DNA of 18,274 nt from an uncultured Clostridia bacterium (GTDB lineage Bacteria; Bacillota; Clostridia; Oscillospirales; Oscillospiraceae): contig CALYTU010000017.1 of assembly GCA_945487445.1 (NCBI GenBank), forward strand, positions 1 to 18,274, in the 5' to 3' direction. A program made the position numbers and the translations under genes. Under the pieces are notes generated by a model that worked only from the letters and a program-made list of their open reading frames with translations, did not search any database and was not told where the DNA came from. Positions 6,444 to 14,166 of the stretch are shown here, in pieces. Every line of letters begins with the position of its first letter. The stretch's first letter is position 1.

Positions 6444-7817
6444 ATGATTACGTTAAAACAGGCGGCTGCCTGGTGCGGCGGCGCGGTATTACCCGAATAT
6501 GAAACCGTCGCCTTTTCGGGCGTGGAAAATGACTCCCGGAACATGAAGCCCGGTCAGCTTTTTGTGGCCCTGAAGGCCGCCCGGGACGGTCATGACTTCA
6601 TCGGCAATGCCATGGCGGCCGGAGCCGCGGCAGCCCTGGGCGAACGGCAGCTGCCCGGCGTTCCGATGATCGTCGTTCCCGACAGCCTGACCGGCCTGCA
6701 GCGGATTGCGAGCGGCTGGCGCGATTGGCTCACAGCGACACGCTTCATCGGTCTGACTGGCAGCGTGGGCAAGACCACTACCAAGGAAATGACAGCGGCG
6801 GCCTGCTCCGCCGTTCTGAAAACCCAGTGGACACCAAAAAACTACAACAACGAGATCGGTGTGCCGCGGACGCTGCTGGAGCTTCAGCCTGAGACGGAGC
6901 TGGCAGTGGTGGAGATGGGCATGAACCACTTCGGCGAGCTGGGCCGTCTGACGCGGATTGCGCGGCCCGACATTGCCGTGATTACCAACATCGGCACGAT
7001 GCACATCGAAAATCTGGGATCCCGGGAGGGGATCTGCAAGGCCAAGCTGGAGATTTTGGAGGGGCTTGCGCCGGACGGCGTGGCCGTCCTCAACGGCGAT
7101 GAGCCCCTGCTCCGGGCCGCCGCTCCCGCCTGCAAAACGCTCTGGTTCGGCCTTGGCGCCGACTGCGACCTGCGCGCCGAGGAAGTGAAAATCGGTCCCT
7201 TCAGCTCCGCCTTCACCGCCGTCGGCTTCGGAGCCCGAGTGGCGGTGCGGGTTCCCGCTCCGGGAAAGCACAACGTGGTCAACGCCCTGGCAGCCATGCT
7301 GGCCGCCCATTGCGCAGGCGTTCCCCTTTCCGCCGCTGCCGAAGGGCTGGCGGGCTTCGTCAACACGGGAGACCGTCTGCGAACGTATGAACAAGACGGC
7401 TATACGGTAATCGCCGATTGCTATAACGCGGGTCCGGAATCCGTTCGGAGCGCCCTGAGCGTCCTGCGTGACATTCCCGGCCCTGGCCGCCGGATCGCCA
7501 TTCTGGGCGATATGCTGGAGCTCGGAGACTATGCCGCCTCCGCCCACCGTGCTGCGGGCGAACAGGCCGCGGCCGCGGCGGATCTGATTCTGGCCTACGG
7601 CCCCCTCTGCGCCGTGCTTACTGCCGCCGCGGGAACGAAAGCCCGCCACTTTGATTCCCGGGAGGACCTTTTCAATGCGCTCCGGACTGCCGCAAAGCCC
7701 GGTGACATCCTGCTCTTTAAGGCCAGTCACGGCATGCATCTGGAAAAAGTTTTGGAAGCGTTCCTTCCGAAAAAGGAGGAACAAAGAGGGACATACTTCG
7801 GTATTCCTTCCGAATGA
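6444..7817 (+). CDS. murF: UDP-N-acetylmuramoyl-tripeptide--D-alanyl-D-alanine ligase MurF
   Basis: MurF adds D-Ala-D-Ala to UDP-MurNAc-tripeptide, the last cytoplasmic step of precursor synthesis. The 457-residue product has the N-terminal substrate domain (SGVENDSRNMKPGQLFVAL), the ATP-binding loop GLTGSVGKTTTK at 103-114 and the TPKNYNNEIGVP and EMGMNHFGE motifs. The late segment with DCYNAGPESVRSAL and LGDMLELG is typical of MurF. I chose ATG 6444 because AAAGGAGG (6432-6439) precedes it and the protein then begins with MITLKQAA as in relatives. The alternative ATG at 6414 overlaps the murE stop as TGATG and would add ten residues; it has no ribosome binding site of its own but could be coupled to murE. 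Length is normal. Confidence 0.96.
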   Translation: MITLKQAAAWCGGAVLPEYETVAFSGVENDSRNMKPGQLFVALKAARDGHDFIGNAMAAGAAAALGERQLPGVPMIVVPDSLTGLQRIASGWRDWLTATRFIGLTGSVGKTTTKEMTAAACSAVLKTQWTPKNYNNEIGVPRTLLELQPETELAVVEMGMNHFGELGRLTRIARPDIAVITNIGTMHIENLGSREGICKAKLEILEGLAPDGVAVLNGDEPLLRAAAPACKTLWFGLGADCDLRAEEVKIGPFSSAFTAVGFGARVAVRVPAPGKHNVVNALAAMLAAHCAGVPLSAAAEGLAGFVNTGDRLRTYEQDGYTVIADCYNAGPESVRSALSVLRDIPGPGRRIAILGDMLELGDYAASAHRAAGEQAAAAADLILAYGPLCAVLTAAAGTKARHFDSREDLFNALRTAAKPGDILLFKASHGMHLEKVLEAFLPKKEEQRGTYFGIPSE

Positions 7818-7879
7818 AAACACTGTTTTCGTTCTTCTTATCGTCTTCTCACCTCAATAGAAATACGGAGGAATTCCAC

Positions 7880-8869
7880 ATGACAGACAGTCAGATCACG
7901 ACCGTTATCCTCAGCATTGTCCCCTGTTTCCTGATTGCCCTGATTGCAGGGCACTGCATCATTCCCTGGCTCCGGGCCATGAAGGCCGGGCAGACCATCC
8001 GGGAGGTTGGGCCGAAGTGGCACAACTCCAAGGCCGGCACCCCCGCCATGGGCGGTCTGGTGTTCATCCTCACAGCGTTGATCGGCGTCGTGGTCATGGG
8101 CCTTCTTACCGGAACCTGGACCTCCGGGCTGGTTTTCGGCTTCGCGCTGGTTTTCGGCGCGATTGGCTTCCTGGATGACTTTTTTAAGGTCAAGAAGAAA
8201 CAGAATCTGGGCCTGACGGCTCCGCAAAAGCTGATGCTCCAGTTGGCGGCCTCCGCCCTCTATCTCTTCCTGCTCTACCGGGCGGGCCATCTGACGGCTT
8301 CCCTGTGGATTCCCTTCTCTCAGCTGCGCTGGACCATTCCCATCTGGGTCTACATTCTCTTTGCCGTCTTCGTCATTGTGGGGACCGTGAACGCCGTCAA
8401 CCTGACTGACGGAATCGACGGGCTTGCCACCGGCGTGACCATGCCGGTGATGATTTTCTTCCTTGTGACGGCCATCGCCCGCGAAAAAGCGGAGCTGGCC
8501 ATCTTTCCCGCCGCCCTGCTGGGCGGTCTGGGCGGCTTCCTCTGCTACAACTTTCACCCAGCCAAGGCCTTCATGGGCGACACCGGCTCCCTGTTTTTGG
8601 GCGGGGCGGTGTGTGGTATGGCCTTCGCCCTGGATATGCCCCTGATCCTGGTTCTGGTTGGCCTTGTGTACATCATTGAGACGGTTTCCGTGATCTTGCA
8701 GGTCGGCTACTTCAAGCTGACCCACGGCAAGCGTCTGTTCAAGATGTCCCCCATTCACCATCATTTCGAGCTCTGCGGCTGGTCCGAGGTCAAGATCTGG
8801 GTCGTCTTCGTCAGCGTGAGCATTGTCATGTGCGTGATCGCGTATCTGGGCACGGTGCCGCTGCGCTGA
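7880..8869 (+). CDS. mraY: Phospho-N-acetylmuramoyl-pentapeptide-transferase MraY
   Basis: MraY is the integral membrane enzyme that transfers phospho-MurNAc-pentapeptide to undecaprenyl phosphate, making lipid I. The 329-residue protein has about ten hydrophobic segments. It carries the family signatures LDDFFKVKKKQNLGL (D99, D100), NLTDGIDGLA at 174-183, AFMGDTGSLFLGG (D234) and the PIHHHFEL histidine cluster at 291-298. The ATG at 7880 is preceded by GGAGGA (7867-7872). An in-frame ATG at 7814 overlapping the murF stop has no ribosome binding site and would add a 22-residue leader without family resemblance. The gene follows murF by 62 bp. Confidence 0.96.
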   Translation: MTDSQITTVILSIVPCFLIALIAGHCIIPWLRAMKAGQTIREVGPKWHNSKAGTPAMGGLVFILTALIGVVVMGLLTGTWTSGLVFGFALVFGAIGFLDDFFKVKKKQNLGLTAPQKLMLQLAASALYLFLLYRAGHLTASLWIPFSQLRWTIPIWVYILFAVFVIVGTVNAVNLTDGIDGLATGVTMPVMIFFLVTAIAREKAELAIFPAALLGGLGGFLCYNFHPAKAFMGDTGSLFLGGAVCGMAFALDMPLILVLVGLVYIIETVSVILQVGYFKLTHGKRLFKMSPIHHHFELCGWSEVKIWVVFVSVSIVMCVIAYLGTVPLR

Positions 8870-8998
8870 ATTCCTCCGCCGCGTCACACGGGCGAAGCCC
8901 GGTGTCCCTTCAGGACGGTTTCATCCGTTCTTTGGCGTAAGCTTTCTCAAAACCGCAACGGATTTACTTTCGTTCCTTATTCCGAAAAGGAGGCTTCC
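8870..8998. other. mraY-ftsW gap with a hairpin; no gene (murD absent)
   Basis: This 129-bp stretch has no credible coding sequence. A hairpin at 8886-8905 (ACACGGGC, loop GAA, GCCCGGTGT with a one-base bulge) lies 17 bp after the mraY stop, without a T-run, so it is not an obvious terminator. In many Gram-positive dcw clusters murD lies exactly here, between mraY and ftsW. No remnant of murD is visible. The last bases (AAAAGGAGG) are the ftsW ribosome binding site. Confidence 0.5.
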
Positions 8999-10159
8999 AT
9001 GGCCTTATTGAAGCACAATCAGCCCGAGGCAAAGCCGGTTCGCGAGGACGCCACGGGCTTGTTGGATATGCCCTTTTTGCTGCTTGTGGTGCTGCTGACC
9101 CTGCTGGGCCTGCTGATGATGTTCTCCGCCAGCTACGCCCGCGCAAACTGGGACACCGGCAACTCCGCTTACTACTTCGTGCGGCAGGCGGGCTTTGCGC
9201 TGGGCGGCCTTGCCATCATGCTTTTCGTGGGACGGCTGAACTACTTCATTTGGTATCGCACCGCAATTTTGATTTTGGCAGGCTCCCTGTTCCTGCTTGC
9301 GCTGGTCCCGCTGATCGGCGTGGAGGTCAACGGTGCCAAACGCTGGCTGAAAATCGGCGTCCAGTTCCAGCCCTCTGACCTCGCAAAGCTGGGCATGATC
9401 CTGGCCTTCGCTGCCATGATGGCTGCCTGGCAGGACAAAATGGATACCTTCCGCTACGGCGTTTTGCCCTATACGGGAATTCTGGCCCTAATTGCGGGAC
9501 TGCTGATCCTGGAAAAGCATCTTTCCGCCACGATGATTATTTTCATCATCGGGGCCGTCATGATGCTCATTGGCGGCACGAAAAAACGCTGGTTCCTTCT
9601 GGGCGGCGCGGCGGCTTTGATTTTCCTCGGCGTCTACCTTACAGCCCGGGGCTACGCCGGTACCCGCATCACAGCCTGGCTCGACCCGGAAAGCGACGCG
9701 CTCAACTCCGGCTATCAAATCATTCAATCCCGCTACGCCATCGGCTCCGGGGGCTTCCTGGGTCTGGGACTGGGTCGCAGCCGCCAAAAGTACCTGTATC
9801 TGCCCGAGGAGCACAACGATTACATCTTCGCTATCGTCTGCGAGGAGCTGGGCTTCGTTGGTGCTGTGGGGATCATTCTGCTCTTTGTTCTGCTGATTCT
9901 GCGCGGTTACTGGATCGCCATTCACGCGCGCGACCGCTTCGGAACCCTGGTTGCGGCGGGTCTGACGACAAAGCTTGCCATTCAGGTCTTTTTCAATATG
10001 GGCGTGGTCACGGGTCTTCTTCCCCCCACGGGTATTTCCCTGCCTTTTTTCTCCTACGGTGGAACCGCCTTGCTGCTTCAGCTCTTTGAGATGGGGATTA
10101 TTCTGGCTGTTTCCCGCTGGTGCGTCAACAAAGAGGCCTTCGCCCATGCCCGTCAATAG
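8999..10159 (+). CDS. ftsW: SEDS peptidoglycan glycosyltransferase FtsW/SpoVE
   Basis: This polytopic membrane polymerase extends glycan strands from lipid II and works with the class B PBP encoded upstream. The 386-residue protein has a short hydrophilic N-terminus and then about ten transmembrane segments. SEDS signatures are visible: FSASYA at 42-47, NGAKRWLKIG at 111-120, QPSDLAKL at 124-131, a large outer loop with SGYQIIQSRYAIGSGG, and LPEEHNDYIFA at 268-278, whose D274 matches the essential aspartate of SEDS proteins. It ends with GLLPPTGISLPFFSYGGTALL at 339-359. The ATG at 8999 follows AAAAGGAGG. FtsW (division) and SpoVE (sporulation) cannot be told apart by sequence alone; the location beside ftsQ/ftsZ argues for at least a division role. 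Confidence 0.94.
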   Translation: MALLKHNQPEAKPVREDATGLLDMPFLLLVVLLTLLGLLMMFSASYARANWDTGNSAYYFVRQAGFALGGLAIMLFVGRLNYFIWYRTAILILAGSLFLLALVPLIGVEVNGAKRWLKIGVQFQPSDLAKLGMILAFAAMMAAWQDKMDTFRYGVLPYTGILALIAGLLILEKHLSATMIIFIIGAVMMLIGGTKKRWFLLGGAAALIFLGVYLTARGYAGTRITAWLDPESDALNSGYQIIQSRYAIGSGGFLGLGLGRSRQKYLYLPEEHNDYIFAIVCEELGFVGAVGIILLFVLLILRGYWIAIHARDRFGTLVAAGLTTKLAIQVFFNMGVVTGLLPPTGISLPFFSYGGTALLLQLFEMGIILAVSRWCVNKEAFAHARQ

Positions 10160-10300
10160 GAACCTGCACGGTTTCCCGTTTGGGGCTGACGCTTGTTCCT
10201 GCGGATCGGCTGTCTTGACACCGATCCCATACCCCATTCAATCTGCATCATGCACGGCCATTTGTGTCTTGCATCCTGCAGCCTCCGAAAGGAGCCATTC
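10160..10300. other. ftsW-murG gap with a hairpin; no gene
   Basis: The 141-bp gap holds no credible gene. A hairpin at 10203-10227 (GGATCGG pairs with CCGATCC, inner TGT/ACA, one bulged C) is not followed by a T-run, so I do not call it a terminator. I see no convincing promoter. The AAAGGAG at 10288-10294 is the murG ribosome binding site. Confidence 0.45.
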
Positions 10301-11434
10301 ATGAACGTGATTTTTACATGCGGCGGGACCGCAGGACACATCAATCCGGCAATCTCCGTTGCCGATCTGCTCCGGGAGCGGAAGCCCGACTGCAACATTC
10401 TTTTTGTGGGAGCCGAAGGCGGAATGGAAGCGCGGCTGGCCCCCCGCGAGGGCTATCGGCTGGAAACGCTCAAGGTTTCCAGTTACCGCCGAAAGCTGAC
10501 CCCGAAGGGAATCTGGCACAATTTCATCACGGCAAAAAACTTGATGGGTGCCAGACGGAAGGCGGACCGGATTCTGCGCAGCTTTCAACCCGACGTAATC
10601 GTTGGTACGGGCGGCTACGCCTCCTACCCCATGCTCCGCCAGGGAGCCAGGCGCGGCATTCCCACAGCCGTCCACGAGGCCAACGCCATGCCCGGACTCA
10701 CAACCCGGATGGTGGCTGACTCCGCCAGCCGGATCATGGTCTGCTTCGAGGAGAGCAAGGCATACTACAAGCACCCTGAGCGGGTGCAGGTGGTGGGCAT
10801 GCCCGTGCGAAAGGAATTTCTTTACACCACGCGGGCTGAAGCGCGCGCCCGGCTGGGCCTGGGCGACGAGATTGTGGTAATCTCCGCCTGGGGCAGCCTT
10901 GGCGCACGGGATATGAACCGTCTCATGGCGGATTTTCTGGCGCTGGAGGTCCGAAACGGGTGCCCCTGGCATCACATCCACGCCACAGGCTCTTTCGGCT
11001 GGCGCTGGATGCCCGCTCTGGTGGCTGAAAAGGGTGTCGATCTGAAGGCCAACCCGGCCCTGGAGCTGCGGGAATACATCCACAATATGCCGGACCTGAT
11101 GGCCGCGGCCGATCTGATCATCACCCGGGCCGGGGCCTCCTCCCTCAATGAGATCGAGGCTGCCGGAACGCCCTGCATCATCGTCCCCTCTCCGAATGTC
11201 ACCGACAACCACCAGGAGAAAAATGCGCGTGTGTTGGAGCGGAACGCCGGGGCGGTGGTTTTGCCGGAGCCCGGCTTAACCGCAGAACAGCTCTATTCCA
11301 CCGCCCGGGACCTGCTCAACGACACCGCCCGCCGCAGCGCCATGCGCACGGCCCTGCAAAAAATGGCCGTTGTGGACAGTGCCGAACGGATCTATCAGAC
11401 GATTCTGGAGCTGGGAAGTCGCCGCGGCACATAG
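10301..11434 (+). CDS. murG: UDP-GlcNAc:lipid I N-acetylglucosaminyltransferase MurG
   Basis: MurG is a peripheral membrane GT-B glycosyltransferase that adds GlcNAc to lipid I, giving lipid II. The 377-residue protein has the first glycine-rich loop GGTAGH at 8-13, GTGGYASYP at 102-110, and HEANAMPG at 125-132 where HEQN is the usual form. It also has the second glycine-rich loop WGSLGA at 197-202, the donor-binding region TRAGASSLNEIEAAGTP at 275-291, and NHQEKNA at 303-309. The ATG at 10301 follows AAAGGAG (10288-10294). An in-frame ATG at 10193 would add a leader without family resemblance. The gene sits between ftsW and murA, as expected for a Clostridia dcw cluster. Confidence 0.95.
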   Translation: MNVIFTCGGTAGHINPAISVADLLRERKPDCNILFVGAEGGMEARLAPREGYRLETLKVSSYRRKLTPKGIWHNFITAKNLMGARRKADRILRSFQPDVIVGTGGYASYPMLRQGARRGIPTAVHEANAMPGLTTRMVADSASRIMVCFEESKAYYKHPERVQVVGMPVRKEFLYTTRAEARARLGLGDEIVVISAWGSLGARDMNRLMADFLALEVRNGCPWHHIHATGSFGWRWMPALVAEKGVDLKANPALELREYIHNMPDLMAAADLIITRAGASSLNEIEAAGTPCIIVPSPNVTDNHQEKNARVLERNAGAVVLPEPGLTAEQLYSTARDLLNDTARRSAMRTALQKMAVVDSAERIYQTILELGSRRGT

Positions 11435-11517
11435 GGACGCCGCGGCGGAAAAAACTGCAGAACCAAAGAAGCCGTCTTTGCATAGAATGGAAAAATCATT
11501 CTGTGAGGGGGCGCTTG

Positions 11518-12759
11518 ATGGAAACGCTTACCATTCTCGGCGGGCAGCCCCTGCGGGGAACGCTGGCCGTACAGGGGAGCAAAAACGCCGTGCTGCCGAT
11601 CCTGGCGGCCGCGGCGGCAATCCCCGGCCGCTTTGCCCTGACAAACTTTCCACCCATCCGCGACGGGATTGTGACCCGGGAGCTTTTGGAGGGGCTGGGT
11701 GTCCGCACGTTCCTGCGAGGCGACTGTCTGCGCCTGGACAGCACCGGTCCCGTGGGTTCGGCCCCGGACCCGAAGCTGGCCGGCAGGCTTCGCTCCTCGG
11801 TACTGTTCTTGGGCGCCCTGCTGGCCCGAAACGGGAAGGCTGCGATCCCCCTGCCGGGGGGCTGTGTGCTGGGCGCGCGGCCGCTGGATCTGCATTTGAC
11901 GGCACTGGAGGCATTGGGCGTCTGCGTTCGATGCGAACCCGGGCGTCTGGTCTGCGCGGGCAGACCCCGGGGAGGGACGGTCCTGCTCCGCTACCCCAGC
12001 GTGGGGGCCACGGAGAACCTGATGCTTGCCGCCCTCGGTGCGGCGGGTCCCGTCTGCATTCTGGGCGCGGCAAGAGAGCCGGAGATCCGGGATCTGGCCG
12101 ACTTTCTCACCGCCTGCGGCGCACGCATCCGCGGCGCGGGCACCGCTTGCCTGCGCATTGAGCCCGCGCCGCTCCACGGCGCTGCACACAGGGTCCTGCC
12201 GGACCGCATGGAGGCCGCCACCTGGCTCTGCGCCGCGGCAGCCACGGGCGGCAGCCTGACACTCACGGGACTGCGCCCCGACCACCTGCGCCCCGTGCTG
12301 AAGACTCTGAGCCGGGCGGGCTGCCGCATCACGGAACAGAGCGGGCGGCTGACGCTCTGCGCCGGTCCGCTACGCGCCGCCGGTCCCGTCGTCACCGGCC
12401 CCTACCCGGCATTCCCCACCGACGCCCAGGCGCCTGTGATGGCCGCCCTGCTTCGCGCCGCGGGAAGCACCGTCTTTGAGGAGACAGTCTTTGAGGCACG
12501 CTTCCGCCATGTCCCCGCTCTGCGCGCCCTGGGGGCGGACATTGAAACCGCGGGGCAGCTGGCCCGGGTCCGGGGCGTAAAGTCTCTGCACGGCGCCCGG
12601 ATTGCTGCCACGGATCTGCGCGGCGCCGCAGCCATGGTCATCGCGGCTCTGGCCGCGGAGGGCGAGACCACTCTCTCCCAGGCCTGGCACCTGGACCGGG
12701 GCTACGGCGATTTTGTTGAACGATTGCAGTCCCTCGGGGCTGAAGTACACAGCGCATAG
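11518..12759 (+). CDS. murA: UDP-N-acetylglucosamine 1-carboxyvinyltransferase MurA
   Basis: MurA catalyses the first committed step of peptidoglycan synthesis, transferring enolpyruvate from PEP to UDP-GlcNAc. The 413-residue protein shows the substrate-binding SKN at 21-23 and the catalytic loop PGGCVLGARP with the PEP-binding, fosfomycin-sensitive Cys at 116 and Arg at 121. It also shows SVGATENLM, AAREPEIRDLADFL, HRVLPDRMEA, AFPTDAQAP with the conserved Asp, ETVFEARFRHV, ATDLRGAAAM and HLDRGYGDF. No key residue is missing. ATG 11518 is chosen because GAGGGGG lies 8-14 nt before it; GTG 11503 would bury that site. The coding sequence is unusually rich in Ala, Arg and Gly compared with its neighbours, producing long shadow frames. 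It occupies the place where Bacilli have murB, between murG and divIB. Confidence 0.95.
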   Translation: METLTILGGQPLRGTLAVQGSKNAVLPILAAAAAIPGRFALTNFPPIRDGIVTRELLEGLGVRTFLRGDCLRLDSTGPVGSAPDPKLAGRLRSSVLFLGALLARNGKAAIPLPGGCVLGARPLDLHLTALEALGVCVRCEPGRLVCAGRPRGGTVLLRYPSVGATENLMLAALGAAGPVCILGAAREPEIRDLADFLTACGARIRGAGTACLRIEPAPLHGAAHRVLPDRMEAATWLCAAAATGGSLTLTGLRPDHLRPVLKTLSRAGCRITEQSGRLTLCAGPLRAAGPVVTGPYPAFPTDAQAPVMAALLRAAGSTVFEETVFEARFRHVPALRALGADIETAGQLARVRGVKSLHGARIAATDLRGAAAMVIAALAAEGETTLSQAWHLDRGYGDFVERLQSLGAEVHSA

Positions 12760-12767
12760 AGGAGAAA

Positions 12768-13910
12768 ATGATGGAACAGAACAACAGAAAACGGCCGGGC
12801 ACGGGAGTTCCCCGGGAGCGTCCCCAGACGCCGGCCTCGCGGCCGAAAAACCCCCGTCCCAAAACGGGGAACGGTGCGAGCCGGGAGGCCGCCCGTCGGT
12901 CTCGCTCCACGGCGGAGCCCCGCTCCTCCGCAGAGCGCCGGCCCAGGCCCCAAATCGAGAGCAGACCCGGACGGGAGGCCCCTGCCGCAAAGCGGGAGGA
13001 ACAAGCGACACGACCGGCGCGGTACGATTGCGCACGGCCGTCCGCCCAGGCCCGAAAAAAAACCGATGCTTCCAACTTCCGGGAAAAGACGTCTGCCGCC
13101 CGCGCCCGGAAAAAGAAGCCGCACCGCGTTTACAACACCAATTTTGGGTTTAAATTTGTCACGATGCTGGCTGTCGTGGCGGTGATCGTTCTGAGCATGA
13201 TCATCTTCTTCAAGGTCAAGCACATCACCGTCCAACTGCCCCAGCAGGGCGACAGCCAGGCCAAGACCTACTACACAGCCGAAGAGGTCGTCAACGCCTC
13301 GGGCGTGAATATCGACGACAATCTGCTGAGCCTGAGCAAGGCAGCGGTAGCCGCCCGCATTCACGCAGCGTTGCCCTATATCAACGAGATTCAGATCAAA
13401 AAACAGCTCCCCGGCACTGTGGTCATTTCCTTTACGGAGTTTGACGTCACCTACGGGATTCAGGATGAAACCGGCGCCTGGTGGCTCATGAGCCGCGAGG
13501 GACGGATTCTGGAGCCCTCCACCGAACAGGATGCACGAAGCCATCTCATTGTCACCGGAATGCCCATTGAGGCCCCACAGGTGGGCGACTACCTGAAGCC
13601 TGCCGCCACGGAGGGCGCTGATATGTCTGAGATCGCCGCCAAAAAGCGGACCGTTTTGGAGATCATTCCTGCGCTGGAGGACATGCCCTTTATCAAGCAG
13701 ATCGTCAGCGTGGATGTGAGCACCTCCTACGACCTGACGCTCTGGTATCAGACGCGCTATCAGATTCGGCTGGGAACCACCGAGAACCTGACCTATAAGC
13801 TCCAGTTTTTGCAGGCCACTCTGGAAAACAAGGAGATTCAGAGCCGCTCCGGTACCATTGACCTGACCTTTAACGAGGACGAGAAGGTACATTTCCTCGA
13901 ATTTCGCTGA
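12768..13910 (+). CDS. ftsQ: Cell division protein FtsQ/DivIB with long basic N-terminal tail
   Basis: FtsQ/DivIB is a bitopic divisome protein joining FtsL/DivIC to the septal synthase. The 380-residue product begins with about 125 cytoplasmic residues that are very rich in Arg, Lys, Pro, Ala and Ser and look disordered. A single transmembrane helix follows (about 129-149), then a POTRA domain (about 150-226, with YTAEEVVNASGVN and PYINEIQIKKQLPGTVVI) and a C-terminal beta domain. The tail is several times longer than in B. subtilis DivIB. The start is ATG 12768 or the adjacent ATG 12771; AGAGGAG at 12758-12764 spaces better to the second. The gene follows murA by 8 bp, so the two are probably coupled. 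Identification rests on topology, the POTRA pattern and position before ftsZ. Confidence 0.88.
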   Translation: MMEQNNRKRPGTGVPRERPQTPASRPKNPRPKTGNGASREAARRSRSTAEPRSSAERRPRPQIESRPGREAPAAKREEQATRPARYDCARPSAQARKKTDASNFREKTSAARARKKKPHRVYNTNFGFKFVTMLAVVAVIVLSMIIFFKVKHITVQLPQQGDSQAKTYYTAEEVVNASGVNIDDNLLSLSKAAVAARIHAALPYINEIQIKKQLPGTVVISFTEFDVTYGIQDETGAWWLMSREGRILEPSTEQDARSHLIVTGMPIEAPQVGDYLKPAATEGADMSEIAAKKRTVLEIIPALEDMPFIKQIVSVDVSTSYDLTLWYQTRYQIRLGTTENLTYKLQFLQATLENKEIQSRSGTIDLTFNEDEKVHFLEFR

Positions 13911-13968
13911 ACCGGTTTGAAAGAAAGACCTGCCGCTTGGCCGCGGCGAAGGCTTTTCGTAACAGTTC

Positions 13969-14004
13969 AGCCCCTGCGAAAACCCTCCGGTTTTACGAAG
14001 GGCT
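13969..14004. repeat. Hairpin repeat, copy A (GCGAAAACC-CTCC-GGTTTT core)
   Basis: A stem-loop with outer stem AGCCC/GGGCT, inner stem AAAACC/GGTTTT and loop CTCC lies 58 bp after the ftsQ stop and 50 bp before the ftsZ -35 box. Its 19-nt core, with the CCCTCCGG centre, is identical to the core of the hairpin at 17173-17210, while the arms differ. It may terminate the ftsQ transcript, but the nearest T-run (14016-14021) starts 11 bp after the hairpin, so this is uncertain. Confidence 0.55.
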
Positions 14005-14053
14005 GACAAGATACCGTTTTTACAAAATTTTTACAAAAAAACCTTATTTGCTA

Positions 14054-14082
14054 TTGACCAAATGCGCAAGGCAGGGTAAAAT
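14054..14082 (+). promoter_or_regulatory. Sigma-A promoter of ftsZ
   Basis: TTGACC (14054-14059) and TAAAAT (14077-14082) are separated by 17 bp in an AT-rich stretch between ftsQ and ftsZ. The start would fall near 14089, giving a leader of about 78 nt. A second -10-like TATAAT at 14111-14116 has no matching -35 box. A dedicated promoter means ftsZ can be expressed apart from the upstream cluster. Confidence 0.75.
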
Positions 14083-14166
14083 AGGACAGTATAAAAGCCT
14101 GTACCCTGCATATAATACACTTCGGACATGATCTAACGATTACAGATACATAGGAGGACGAAACCC

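Noticed and set aside
7838..8887. Open frame of 349 codons on the minus strand opposite mraY
   Set aside because: It is low-complexity and rich in Gln, Gly, His and Asn, typical of antisense to membrane-protein codons. MraY on the plus strand is certain.
11395..12285. Long overlapping open frames on both strands within murA and ftsQ (11370-13185)
   Set aside because: These are shadow frames in Ala/Arg/Pro-rich coding sequence. The MurA motifs and the FtsQ topology belong to the chosen frames.
13937..14131. Open frame of 64 codons between ftsQ and ftsZ
   Set aside because: It runs through the hairpin repeat and the ftsZ promoter and has no ribosome binding site. Its similarity to a frame at 17049-17357 is due to the shared hairpin repeat.
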